This document shows, piece after piece, positions 8,513-15,790 of a stretch of 64,000 nt of DNA; position 1 is the first letter of the stretch; each line of letters starts with the position of its first letter. The stretch is taken from positions 1 through 64,000 of the forward strand of contig PHCI01000019.1 in assembly GCA_002842205.1 (NCBI GenBank), read 5' to 3'. The notes below the pieces were generated by a model that saw only the letters and a program-made list of their open reading frames with translations, was not told the DNA's origin and did no database searches. The position numbers were made by a program, and so were the translations under genes. This DNA comes from Betaproteobacteria bacterium HGW-Betaproteobacteria-3 (GTDB taxonomy: Bacteria; Pseudomonadota; Gammaproteobacteria; Burkholderiales; Burkholderiaceae_C).

Positions 8513-9280
8513 ATGGCTGTACCAATTTTTGTGATGAATAATGCTTTAAAACAAGCTGGAAGTTATCTTGGTGGACCTATAGGTGCTGCGATTGGAGGTC
8601 TTGTGGGTACGACAGCTGTGTCCACCGTTGAAATTTCAGAACTTGGCCAAAAAATGGCAGATGGAAGAGCGACCTTTGATGATATTATCCGAGCAACTAC
8701 TGCTTTAGAAGGATCGCTTCTGGCGTTAGGTATTCTGGGTGGCGCTCTCGGTATTGTTGCGGCTCCTGGTGCGTTAGCGGTGGTTGCGGTTGTAGCAGCA
8801 GGAGTTTATTCGACATATTATAAAAATCAAACAGCATCGGATGCTGTCATTCAAGAACTGATAGGTGGAATACAAAATGGAAATCAACCATGGATAATTG
8901 CAAAAGCTGTTACTGATGCTTATGGTGCAGAAGTGGCTCGACAAAAGCGCATCGATGCCACCACCAACACCACCTACACCTCAGCCCGCACCTGGGTCGC
9001 CCCCCGCGTCGACCCGCTGATCCTCGACCTGGACGGTGACGGCATCGAAACCGTGGGCATCCGGCCCGGGGCGGCCGTGCTGTTTGACCACGACGGCGAC
9101 GGCACCCGCACGGGCTGGCGACCAGACCCTGGTGCAAAGCGGCCCCAACGCCGGCCAACGCGCGGCCAACGGCTTTGCCGCCCTGGCCCAGTACGACGCC
9201 AACGCCGACGGCCGCATCGACAGCGCCGACGCCCTCTACAGCCAACTGCAAGTCTGGCAAGACCTCAACCAGGGCTTTAG
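8513..9280 (+). pseudogene. FrpC-like calcium-binding protein, unit 2 (two deletions, frameshifted)
   Basis: ATG 8513 has GAGGAG six bases upstream. The N-terminal ~155 residues are AT-rich-coded and glycine-zipper-like (GSYLGGPIGAAIGGLVGTTA, GILGGALGIVAAPGALAVVA), suggesting membrane insertion. From ~8979 the sequence is nearly identical to unit 1 (ARTWVAPRVDPLILDLDGDG). A deletion at ~9117 drops the ADDG…ELFG segment and shifts frame, after which GDQTLVQSGPNAGQRAANGF continues in another frame to ~9310; a second deletion removes DGISQ…QTSG. The two units thus share the C-terminal module but have unrelated N-terminal domains. Probably a pseudogene. Confidence 0.75.
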
Positions 9281-9319
9281 CTTCACGCGGGTGGATGGCA
9301 GTGTGGGGGTGCGATGGGG

Positions 9320-9540
9320 GTGCGCAATGCGTGTGCGACGCAAATTGAGAATGAAAAATGGCATGAGCCCCCGTCAACCATCAATAGTTTGCTATCGAAC
9401 TAAAAGTGAACGAAGAGGCAAAGATGTGCTAAGGCTTGCTTCCTTGGCGGTGGCTTTCGAGGGTGACCGTGCACTGTGCTGATACGGCGGGGCAAAACCA
9501 CGGGTTGAAAGCCTGCAACTGAAATGCACGACTTCAATTT
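9320..9540 (+). repeat. Right-hand duplicated flank with AGCCCCCGTC-type repeat, copy 5
   Basis: 9341-9398 repeats 8042-8101 almost exactly (AGCCCCCGTCAACCATCAAT at 9366). The following ~140 bases are a diverged copy of 8115-8265 (shared GCTTGCTTCCTTGG). No gene is apparent between 9310 and 9581. Confidence 0.7.
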
Positions 9541-9581
9541 CAGAGGTGCCTTGGAGATCCGGTCGATTGCTGCCGGGGTGC

Positions 9582-10106
9582 TTACAACGCCACCAACTGC
9601 ACCTGCACCGGCCAGGCGTGGGCCACGGTTTGGGGGGTGGCGCTGGCGGGGCGCAGGGTGAAGGCGTGTTGCAGGGTCAGTTCGTGCAGGCCGCGGCGGT
9701 TGACGCACAGGCGGTAGCCCTCGGTCGTCGGGGTGAGTTGGGCGTCTTCGGCGCCGGCCAGTTGCACGCGCCACTGCGCCACGTCGGTGTTGGCCAGTTG
9801 CAGGTTCATGCAAAAGCCGTGGCGCATGTTGGACTGGACGACGAGCCGCTGGGTGGCTTGCAGCGGCTCCGTGGGGGCGCCGCCGGTGGCGGTCAGCGCG
9901 GCGGGGTGGTCGTTTTGCGCGACGCGCAGCACGGCCGGGATGATCACGCGGAACTGGATGGCCGCACCCACACGGGTGGCGGTGGTGGTGATGGCGCTTT
10001 CGGCCGCGACGGGGGGGGCCATGAACCACGGCGCCAACAACAGCCCGGCGGCGAAACGGCGAAGCAGGGGGGTGATGCGGGCAATTGGGCGGGACATACC
10101 CCGCAT
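9582..10106 (-). CDS. Pilin/adhesin-like secreted protein (chaperone-usher locus)
   Basis: 174 residues with a signal peptide ending near VAAES. The mature start (AITTTATRVGAAIQFRVIIP, AVLRV) resembles the mature start of the first pilin of this locus (SAKLDFRVVIPRVLFLGV), so the two are paralogues flanking the chaperone and usher genes. It is last in the leftward operon, separated from the usher gene by ~190 bases. It could be a minor or tip subunit. Start may instead be ATG 10097. Subunit role is inferred from context. Confidence 0.65.
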   Translation of the reverse strand: MRGMSRPIARITPLLRRFAAGLLLAPWFMAPPVAAESAITTTATRVGAAIQFRVIIPAVLRVAQNDHPAALTATGGAPTEPLQATQRLVVQSNMRHGFCMNLQLANTDVAQWRVQLAGAEDAQLTPTTEGYRLCVNRRGLHELTLQHAFTLRPASATPQTVAHAWPVQVQLVAL

Positions 10107-10297
10107 TTCGGCGGACTGGAGGCGGAACTTGAGCGCCGCGGTGTGCGTTTGTGCACGCTTTGGCGCAGTCTGGCCGGTGCAGCGTGGGTGTGAACCGGCA
10201 GGGCGCAGAAGGTGCAGGTGAGCGCTTGCTGCGCCGAAATCTCAAGACAGCCCGTGCCCAGCCCCGACGGTTCTTGCAGAATGAACGCTGGTGCGTG

Positions 10298-12226
10298 TCA
10301 ATCGGCACCCTGGCGGACCACCGGGATGGTCAGCCGGGCCGTGTCGCGCAGGCGAATCTGCACGTTGCGCGGCGCCTGGGTGCTGGCCACCCAGGGCAGC
10401 GGCAGGGTTTCGTTGAGGACCTCGATGCGGCGCTCGCCGGTCGCCACCAGCGGGAATTCAAAATAGCCTTGCGCGTCGGTGCGCACGGTGTAACGGCCGT
10501 CGAGCATGACGGTGACGCCGGCCGCGCCGAGCTCGCTGGCTTCCTGCGTGCCGTTGCGGTTGTGGTCCAGGTACACCACGCCCTCAACGCGGCCGCCGCC
10601 GTCTTCGGGGCGGCCGCCCAGCGGGGCGCTGCGGCTGCCGGCGCGCTCTTCCCAGCGCAGCACCACAAACAGGGTGCGGCTGTTGGTGGTGGCCGAGGCA
10701 ATGGGCAGCGGGGCGGCCAGCGGGTCGATCGAGGGATTGAGCCGGCTGCGGCCGCGGGTCAGGTTGTAGGTGCCGTCCAGCGTCCAGCGCGGCGTCAGGC
10801 GCCAGCTCAGGCCGGTGTTGATGCCGGTGCGGGTGTCGCCGGTTTCGGTGCGTTCGGCCGTGAGGTTGCCGCGCAGCACCAGGCTGGAGGTGACGGGCGC
10901 GTTCAGCGCCGCAGCGGCGGCCGACAGCGTTTGCACGCCGCCTTCGCGCGTGGAGGCGCGGCCCACGGCCAGGCTGGTGGCCAGCGCCCAGCCCACGGGC
11001 ACGGGCCAGTCGTGGTCGAGCGTGAGCACGCGCAGGTTGCGCTGGGCCAGCTCGTGCGTCACGTCGGCCCGCAAGCCGGAGTTGCCCCAGGCGTTGGCCC
11101 AGCGCACGTTGCCAAACACGTTGGCCGCGTTGCCGTTGAAGGTGCGGCCCGAAAAGCCCGCCCCCAGCGTCACGTCGCGGCTGTAGCGCCAGCGCCCGCT
11201 GCCGGTGCCAAACACGCCGCTGCGCGAGGGGCTGGAGATCGAGCGCAACACGTCAAAAGTGCCTTCGGCCGACCACTGGCGCGTTTGCCAGGCGCTGCGC
11301 ACGTACACGCCGGCGGTGTCGCTGGCCATGGGCTGGCCGGCCCAGGTCAGGTCGGATTCGAGCCAGAAGCCGCCGGCGCTGTAGCTGCGCGGGCCGTCTT
11401 TCAAGTCGCCGTCCAGCCACAGGCCGTAACGGGTTTTGCCCAGGGTGCTCAGGTGCGTGGACACCAGGTTGGCCTGCAGGCTCAGGTCGTCGGTCTGGCG
11501 TCGCACGGCCAGTTGGGCCGATTCGGCGTCAAAGCTGCTGCCTGCGGCGGTCGGCCCGTCGTTCAGCGAAACCTTGTTGGCCTGCTCCACGCGCGCGGCC
11601 ACCGCCCACGGGCCCTGGGTGCGCTGCACGCTGAGGTCGTTCAAGGTGCCGGAAAGCCGCCGCAGCCGCCCCACCACCGTGCCGTCGATGCGGCCGGGTT
11701 GCCCGCTGGAGGCCTGCAACTGCAGGCCGCTGCCGGGGTGGAGCCATTCGGTGCTGACGCCTTCAATCAGCTGGCCGGGCACGAACACGCGCGACGGCTG
11801 GCGTGTGAGCGCCGGTGCGGGGGTGGCGATGGTGCCCAGCTCGTTGTTGACGGTCCAGCCGCCGTCCACCCGCAGGCCGCGCTGGCGCACGGTGAAGGAG
11901 CCACCGGCCGGGTTGTCGGCGTAATTCACGTCGGCCGACAGCACGCCGTAGTTGGGGGTTTCGACCAACCCCGAAGCGGCCACGCCGCGCGTGACGCGGC
12001 GCCCGCCAAACCCGGCCGCGTCGTGGCCAAGGCGGGTTTCAAAGCGCATCTGGCGGGCCCAGCCGTCCGGGTTGTAGGGGATGGCGGCCGCGTCGTCCTC
12101 GACCACGGACGCCAGGCCCTCGATCACGCGGTCTTGGTAGGCCGGTGGCACGGCGGGCGGCGGTTGGGCTGCGCCGATGCCCGCCATGCCCAGCGACAGC
12201 GGCAACGCCAGCGCGCGCCACTTCAT
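10298..12226 (-). CDS. Usher-like outer-membrane protein
   Basis: 642 residues starting at ATG 12226, which overlaps the chaperone stop as ATGA. A signal peptide (MKWRALALPLSLGMAGIGAA) is followed by a long stretch of alternating beta strands typical of an outer-membrane barrel (GVLSADVNYADNPAGGSF, GLSWRLTPRWTLDGTYNLTR) and a C-terminal SdrD-B/carboxypeptidase-regulatory-like domain (VEGVVYLDHNRNGTQEASEL, GVTVMLDGRYTVRTDAQGY). It presumably secretes and assembles the fibre subunits delivered by the chaperone. It is shorter than classic FimD ushers (~830-880), so it belongs to a divergent class. Confidence 0.75.
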   Translation of the reverse strand: MKWRALALPLSLGMAGIGAAQPPPAVPPAYQDRVIEGLASVVEDDAAAIPYNPDGWARQMRFETRLGHDAAGFGGRRVTRGVAASGLVETPNYGVLSADVNYADNPAGGSFTVRQRGLRVDGGWTVNNELGTIATPAPALTRQPSRVFVPGQLIEGVSTEWLHPGSGLQLQASSGQPGRIDGTVVGRLRRLSGTLNDLSVQRTQGPWAVAARVEQANKVSLNDGPTAAGSSFDAESAQLAVRRQTDDLSLQANLVSTHLSTLGKTRYGLWLDGDLKDGPRSYSAGGFWLESDLTWAGQPMASDTAGVYVRSAWQTRQWSAEGTFDVLRSISSPSRSGVFGTGSGRWRYSRDVTLGAGFSGRTFNGNAANVFGNVRWANAWGNSGLRADVTHELAQRNLRVLTLDHDWPVPVGWALATSLAVGRASTREGGVQTLSAAAAALNAPVTSSLVLRGNLTAERTETGDTRTGINTGLSWRLTPRWTLDGTYNLTRGRSRLNPSIDPLAAPLPIASATTNSRTLFVVLRWEERAGSRSAPLGGRPEDGGGRVEGVVYLDHNRNGTQEASELGAAGVTVMLDGRYTVRTDAQGYFEFPLVATGERRIEVLNETLPLPWVASTQAPRNVQIRLRDTARLTIPVVRQGAD

Positions 12227-13062
12227 TGGGTGAAGGTGTGCTCCAGCGGCACGCGTTGGGCACCCCACTCCAGGGTGCCCTTGACCTTGAACGGGTACTG
12301 AATGGCGGGCAGGGGCTTGCGCTCTTCGGTGACGGGCACGATCGGCACCGTGCGGGAGGCGCCCGGCAGGATGGGCAGGTCGGAGGGCGACAGCTCGAAA
12401 TCCTGCCCGGCGGCGTCGGTGCCGTTCAAAAAGCCTTCCATGCGCCCATGGGCGTTGCCGGTGTTGCGCACCTCCAGCACGGGCAGGGCCCGGCCGTTGA
12501 TCTGCGCCACGCGGTGGGCCGTGACTTCCAGCCTGGGCGCGGCGCCGCCAATGGCCGCGTACACAATGACGGCGATGCGCCCGCCCACCGGGATGTTGAG
12601 GTTGGCCTGCGCCACGCGGGCCGGGTCCACGCCTTCGACCATGATGGCAAAGCGGCATTCACGCACGGCGGCGTCGGCCGGCGCGGTGATCTCGAAGCGG
12701 TAGCGATAGCGCGCGTTGGGCTCGACCGACAGCTCGCGCCGCTCCAGCGCCACCCAGGGGCGGCAGCTGTCGGGCGCCAGGGCGTCGCTGAACACCACGC
12801 TGCCGTCGGCCTGCAACGCCCAGTCGTTCGTGTAAACGCGAAACCGCCCGGCCTCGACGCCCACGTGCTGGATGTCGATCACCTGGCGCTGCGTCTGCCC
12901 AGGCTTGACTTGCAGCTCAAAGCGCGGCGGCGAGATGGACGCGCCAAAACCCTGGGCGGCCGCCGGGCGCGCTGTGCCAAAGCCCAGCAGGGCGGTGGCC
13001 AGCACACCGATGAAGGCGGCGGTGTAGCGGCGCGTGGTGGGATGGGGCGGCAGAACCGTCAT
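12223..13062 (-). CDS. PapD-like periplasmic pilus chaperone
   Basis: 279 residues from ATG 13062, overlapping the upstream stop as ATGA. A signal peptide ends near PAAAQG. The mature N-terminus (ASISPPRFELQVKPGQTQRQ) and the Ig-like beta-sandwich pattern (RFRVYTNDWALQADGSVVF, GGRIAVIVYAAI, EVRNTGNAHGRMEG) match fimbrial periplasmic chaperones, which cap subunits by donor-strand complementation and hand them to the usher. The gene order chaperone-usher supports this. Confidence 0.8.
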   Translation of the reverse strand: MTVLPPHPTTRRYTAAFIGVLATALLGFGTARPAAAQGFGASISPPRFELQVKPGQTQRQVIDIQHVGVEAGRFRVYTNDWALQADGSVVFSDALAPDSCRPWVALERRELSVEPNARYRYRFEITAPADAAVRECRFAIMVEGVDPARVAQANLNIPVGGRIAVIVYAAIGGAAPRLEVTAHRVAQINGRALPVLEVRNTGNAHGRMEGFLNGTDAAGQDFELSPSDLPILPGASRTVPIVPVTEERKPLPAIQYPFKVKGTLEWGAQRVPLEHTFTQ

Positions 13063-13538
13063 TCGGTGTCCAGTTCGAAATGGAAGTTCAGGCGGCGCGA
13101 GTTGCTGGTCCAGGTGCCACCGGCCGTGAGGTGCACCAGCAACTGGTCTTCCAGCATGTCGCCCGCAATGACGCCCTGGTACACCAGCGTGCGCTCGCCC
13201 GACACCAGTCGCCCGGGCAGCAGCCGCCCGCGGGTCTGCCATTCGGCCACGATGGGCGGGCCCGCGTCAGGCGGCAGCACCATGTAGATGCGGCCGCTGC
13301 GGCCGTTGTAGGCCCGCGTGTCGATGCGGATCTGTACCCGCACCAGCGCTTCGGTTTCGGCGCGCGGGGCGGTCTGGGCGGTGGCGGGGCGCCACTGCAT
13401 CTGCACGGCGGGTTGCAGCGCGTAACTGCCCGAGTCGTCCAGCCGCACGGTGGCCGCGCCCGCCGGCACCGCGACCAGGGCCAGTGCCAGTGCCAGGGCG
13501 TGCAGCCCGACCGCGCGCTGGAGGTTGTGCCGCTTCAT
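13059..13538 (-). CDS. Secreted protein of the chaperone-usher locus (unknown subunit)
   Basis: 159 residues with a signal peptide (LALALALVAVPAGAA). The mature protein is beta-rich (VRLDDSGSYALQPAVQMQWR, GRSGRIYMVLPPDAGPP, TWTSNSRRLNFHFELDTE). It does not end with the GTY-GRVTY motif of its neighbours and has no cysteine pair. It overlaps the chaperone start by ATGA and the preceding gene by four bases, so it is cotranslated with them. It may be a minor fibre or tip component; I do not recognise the family. Confidence 0.6.
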   Translation of the reverse strand: MKRHNLQRAVGLHALALALALVAVPAGAATVRLDDSGSYALQPAVQMQWRPATAQTAPRAETEALVRVQIRIDTRAYNGRSGRIYMVLPPDAGPPIVAEWQTRGRLLPGRLVSGERTLVYQGVIAGDMLEDQLLVHLTAGGTWTSNSRRLNFHFELDTE

Positions 13539-14179
13539 GGGGCGGTCAGCGTGTAGGTCACACGCCCGTCGTAGGTGCCGGCCGCGCGGGGCGCGCTGTT
13601 GGCGTACGAGAAGATGTGGCAGTTCTCGTTGTAGGTGTTGGCGGTGAAGGTGGCCAGGGTCTGCACCCCGCCCGTGAAGGCGCCGGCCGGGATCACGTTG
13701 GGGTTGTTGTCCGCGCCCAGCGAGGTGATGGTCCAGCTGATTTCGGTGAACGGAATGGTGTCACCGGCGGCGCTGACCAGGCTGGCCGGGGACGACACCT
13801 GCAGCCGCGCCGTGGCCGGGCCGTTGCCCGCGTTGCTGCGCTGGTAAGAGCCGCCCACGTACACCTGGGCGGGCGGCACGCAAACGGTGAAGTTGTCCAG
13901 CGGGCTGTTGGCCTGGGTGCTGTTGCTGGTCATGGGCTGGGCCGTGCCGGTGCCCACCTGGTTGGCCGGCACGTTGACGCTGACCTGGTTGACCAGTGCG
14001 TTGTCGGCGTTGAAAGTGCCGTTGCCCACCTGCAAAAACACCCGGCGTGAGGCCGCATTCAATGCCAGAGTCCACGCCTGCGCCGACGCCAGTTGCGCGC
14101 AGCACAGCGCCACCAGCAGGCCGCGCAGGGCCTGGCGTTGGCGCCATGAAAGCGCGAAGTGACGCATGAAGTGGGACAT
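13535..14179 (-). CDS. Fimbrial subunit-like secreted protein
   Basis: About 214 residues from ATG 14179 (ATG 14167 is an alternative), with a signal peptide LRGLLVALCCAQLASAQA. The mature protein is rich in Asn, Thr, Val and Gly, contains two well-spaced cysteines (FTVCVPPAQVYVGG and NENCHIFSYAN), and ends RAAGTYDGRVTYTLTAP. That ending is shared with the first gene of the operon, typical of usher-secreted subunits with a C-terminal strand. Probably a structural or adhesive fibre subunit. Confidence 0.65.
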   Translation of the reverse strand: MSHFMRHFALSWRQRQALRGLLVALCCAQLASAQAWTLALNAASRRVFLQVGNGTFNADNALVNQVSVNVPANQVGTGTAQPMTSNSTQANSPLDNFTVCVPPAQVYVGGSYQRSNAGNGPATARLQVSSPASLVSAAGDTIPFTEISWTITSLGADNNPNVIPAGAFTGGVQTLATFTANTYNENCHIFSYANSAPRAAGTYDGRVTYTLTAP

Positions 14180-14245
14180 GTTCAGGGGCAGTGTAGCGAA
14201 CGTGGACGGGTCAAAAAATGAAAAAAGCGGCTTCAAAAGGCATAA

Positions 14246-14272
14246 CGGAGGGCCGTTGGAACGGGCCCTCCG
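14246..14272 (-). terminator. Strong hairpin between first pilin gene and rest of operon
   Basis: Perfect 9-base arms CGGAGGGCC and GGCCCTCCG around a 9-base loop. On the minus strand the hairpin is followed by T-rich sequence. It lies directly after the first pilin gene and could partly terminate or stabilise transcripts, giving more of that subunit than of the chaperone and usher. Confidence 0.6.
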
Positions 14273-14329
14273 CAATGTGGGGCCGTGCGGGCCCGCGAAA
14301 AGACGGCCGGGATACGACCGACCGGGTCA

Positions 14330-14914
14330 TCAGGGCATGGAAGCCGTGTAGGTGACCCGGCCGTTGTAGGTGCCGGCGGGCACGACCGCCGCGTTGGCGT
14401 AGCTGAAGGTCCAGTTGGCGGTCTCGTTGGTCACTCTGCCGGCCGGGAGGGTGACAGACGCTCCTGGTGCCGGGAGGGGTAGACTGGCGGATGCTGACGA
14501 GGTGCCGGTGATCTGTGTAATCGGAATGATGTCGGTGGCGGTGGTGGTGGAGATCAAGTCCACGCCGACCGCGGTCAACGTGATCTGACCGTCGTTGCCG
14601 AACACGCGCACCGGAAACGTGCTGCCGGTAGGGTTCGTGCCGGTGTTGGTGATGCTGCCGGCGGCAGCGTTCGTGCCGATGGCGTTGGGGTTGGAGGTGT
14701 AGTCGAACGTCAGCACGTCAACCGTGCCTGTGGTGGACAGGACGGCGGCGCCGGTGCCCACGCCCAGGAACAGCACGCGCGGAATGACCACGCGGAAATC
14801 GAGCTTGGCCGAGGCCGAGCCGGTACCGACCACAAATTGCGACTCGGCCGAAGCCAGCAGGGGGGCCGCGAGGGCCAGGGCGACGGCGGTTTTGACGATC
14901 AGATTCTTGCGCAT
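14330..14914 (-). CDS. Major pilin-like subunit of chaperone-usher locus
   Basis: 194 residues with a clear signal peptide (KTAVALALAAPLLASAES). The mature protein is Ser/Thr/Ala/Gly-rich with no cysteine (SAKLDFRVVIPRVLFLGVG, GSTFPVRVFGNDGQITLTAV) and ends PAGTYNGRVTYTASMP. First gene of a leftward operon and followed by a strong hairpin, the usual arrangement for the most abundant subunit. A Shine-Dalgarno (GAAAGGAAAATTC) precedes the ATG. Confidence 0.7.
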   Translation of the reverse strand: MRKNLIVKTAVALALAAPLLASAESQFVVGTGSASAKLDFRVVIPRVLFLGVGTGAAVLSTTGTVDVLTFDYTSNPNAIGTNAAAGSITNTGTNPTGSTFPVRVFGNDGQITLTAVGVDLISTTTATDIIPITQITGTSSASASLPLPAPGASVTLPAGRVTNETANWTFSYANAAVVPAGTYNGRVTYTASMP

Positions 14915-15199
14915 GAATTTTCCTTTCAGGTGACCCGCCGGGGATGGCGAGTCAGGGGGTTTTGACCAACGACGTAAGGTTTTCCCTTACATAAAACAAG
15001 CGTGATGGTACGGAAATCAACCCGCCGAGGCAAGGTCAAGAGTGTTGAAAAATGCACAGATTCAACGACTTGGAAGCGATTAATCAACCAACGGTTGAGT
15101 TTGGGCGACGAACGGTTGCAAATTCGGCTCAAGTTCAGGCGAATCGCGCCGAACCCGTGCCGAACGGGCGGACGTCGCTGCGACCGGTGTCTCGGCCGC
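14915..15199. other. Non-coding gap with fimbrial promoter region
   Basis: 285 bases with lower GC than the flanks. It should carry the promoter for the leftward fimbrial operon and the 3' end of the Lrp gene's transcript. No gene or clear promoter hexamer pair was recognised. Confidence 0.4.
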
Positions 15200-15676
15200 T
15201 CAGGCCTTCAGATGGTCCAGCGGCAGGCTGCTGCTGGCCTTGACCTCGCCCAGCGAGAAGCTGGTGTTGAGGTCTTTCACGTTGGGCAGGTTGATCAGCA
15301 CCTCGCGCGCAAAGCGTGAAAAGCTGTTGAGGTCGCGCGACACCACCTGCAGCTCAAAGGTGCCGGTGCCGCTGATGTAGTGGCACGAGATGACCTCGGG
15401 CAGCTTGCGGATGGCCTCCTCCAGCCCGCGGGTGACGTTGCCGGTGTCGCGGTCGGCGTCCAGCCGCACAAAGGCCAGCACGTCCAGGCCAATCTTGTGG
15501 CGGTCGATCTCGGCGCGGTAGCCCTTGATGTAACCCCCCTCCTCCAGCGCCCGCACGCGGCGCCAGCAGGGCGCGGCCGACAGGCCCACGCGTTGCGCAA
15601 GCTCTGTGTTGGTCAGGCGCCCATCGGCCTGCAACTCCTGCAGGATCGCCAGGTCAAACTTGTCAAGAGTGCTCAA
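15200..15676 (-). CDS. Lrp/AsnC-family transcriptional regulator
   Basis: 158 residues: N-terminal HTH (DLAILQELQADGRLTNTELA, QRVGLSAAPCWRRVRALEE) and C-terminal RAM ligand domain (VISCHYISGTGTFELQVVSR). Lrp-family proteins sense amino acids. It is divergent from the indolepyruvate oxidoreductase gene, a classic arrangement in which the regulator senses the amino acid degraded by the adjacent enzyme. A palindrome just upstream is a candidate operator. Confidence 0.93.
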   Translation of the reverse strand: MSTLDKFDLAILQELQADGRLTNTELAQRVGLSAAPCWRRVRALEEGGYIKGYRAEIDRHKIGLDVLAFVRLDADRDTGNVTRGLEEAIRKLPEVISCHYISGTGTFELQVVSRDLNSFSRFAREVLINLPNVKDLNTSFSLGEVKASSSLPLDHLKA

Positions 15677-15690
15677 TTGAACGCCTTTTA

Positions 15691-15705
15691 AGAAAGATTC
15701 TTTCT
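15691..15705. promoter_or_regulatory. Candidate Lrp-type operator palindrome
   Basis: AGAAAG-ATT-CTTTCT, perfect 6-base arms with a 3-base centre, located 15 bases before the Lrp start and 86 bases before the divergent oxidoreductase start. Size and symmetry fit Lrp/AsnC sites. Confidence 0.5.
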
Positions 15706-15790
15706 CATCATAGCCAAATCAGAGCATAGAAAGCAAAGACATATCCGAAGCGTCGGCATACACTTTCCCAAACTCTGGAGACATGCCTCT

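Noticed and set aside
10151-12301. A 716-codon plus-strand frame across the usher gene
   Set aside because: Gly/Ala/Gln/His/Arg-rich antisense shadow; the minus-strand reading gives a signal peptide, barrel strands and coupled starts.
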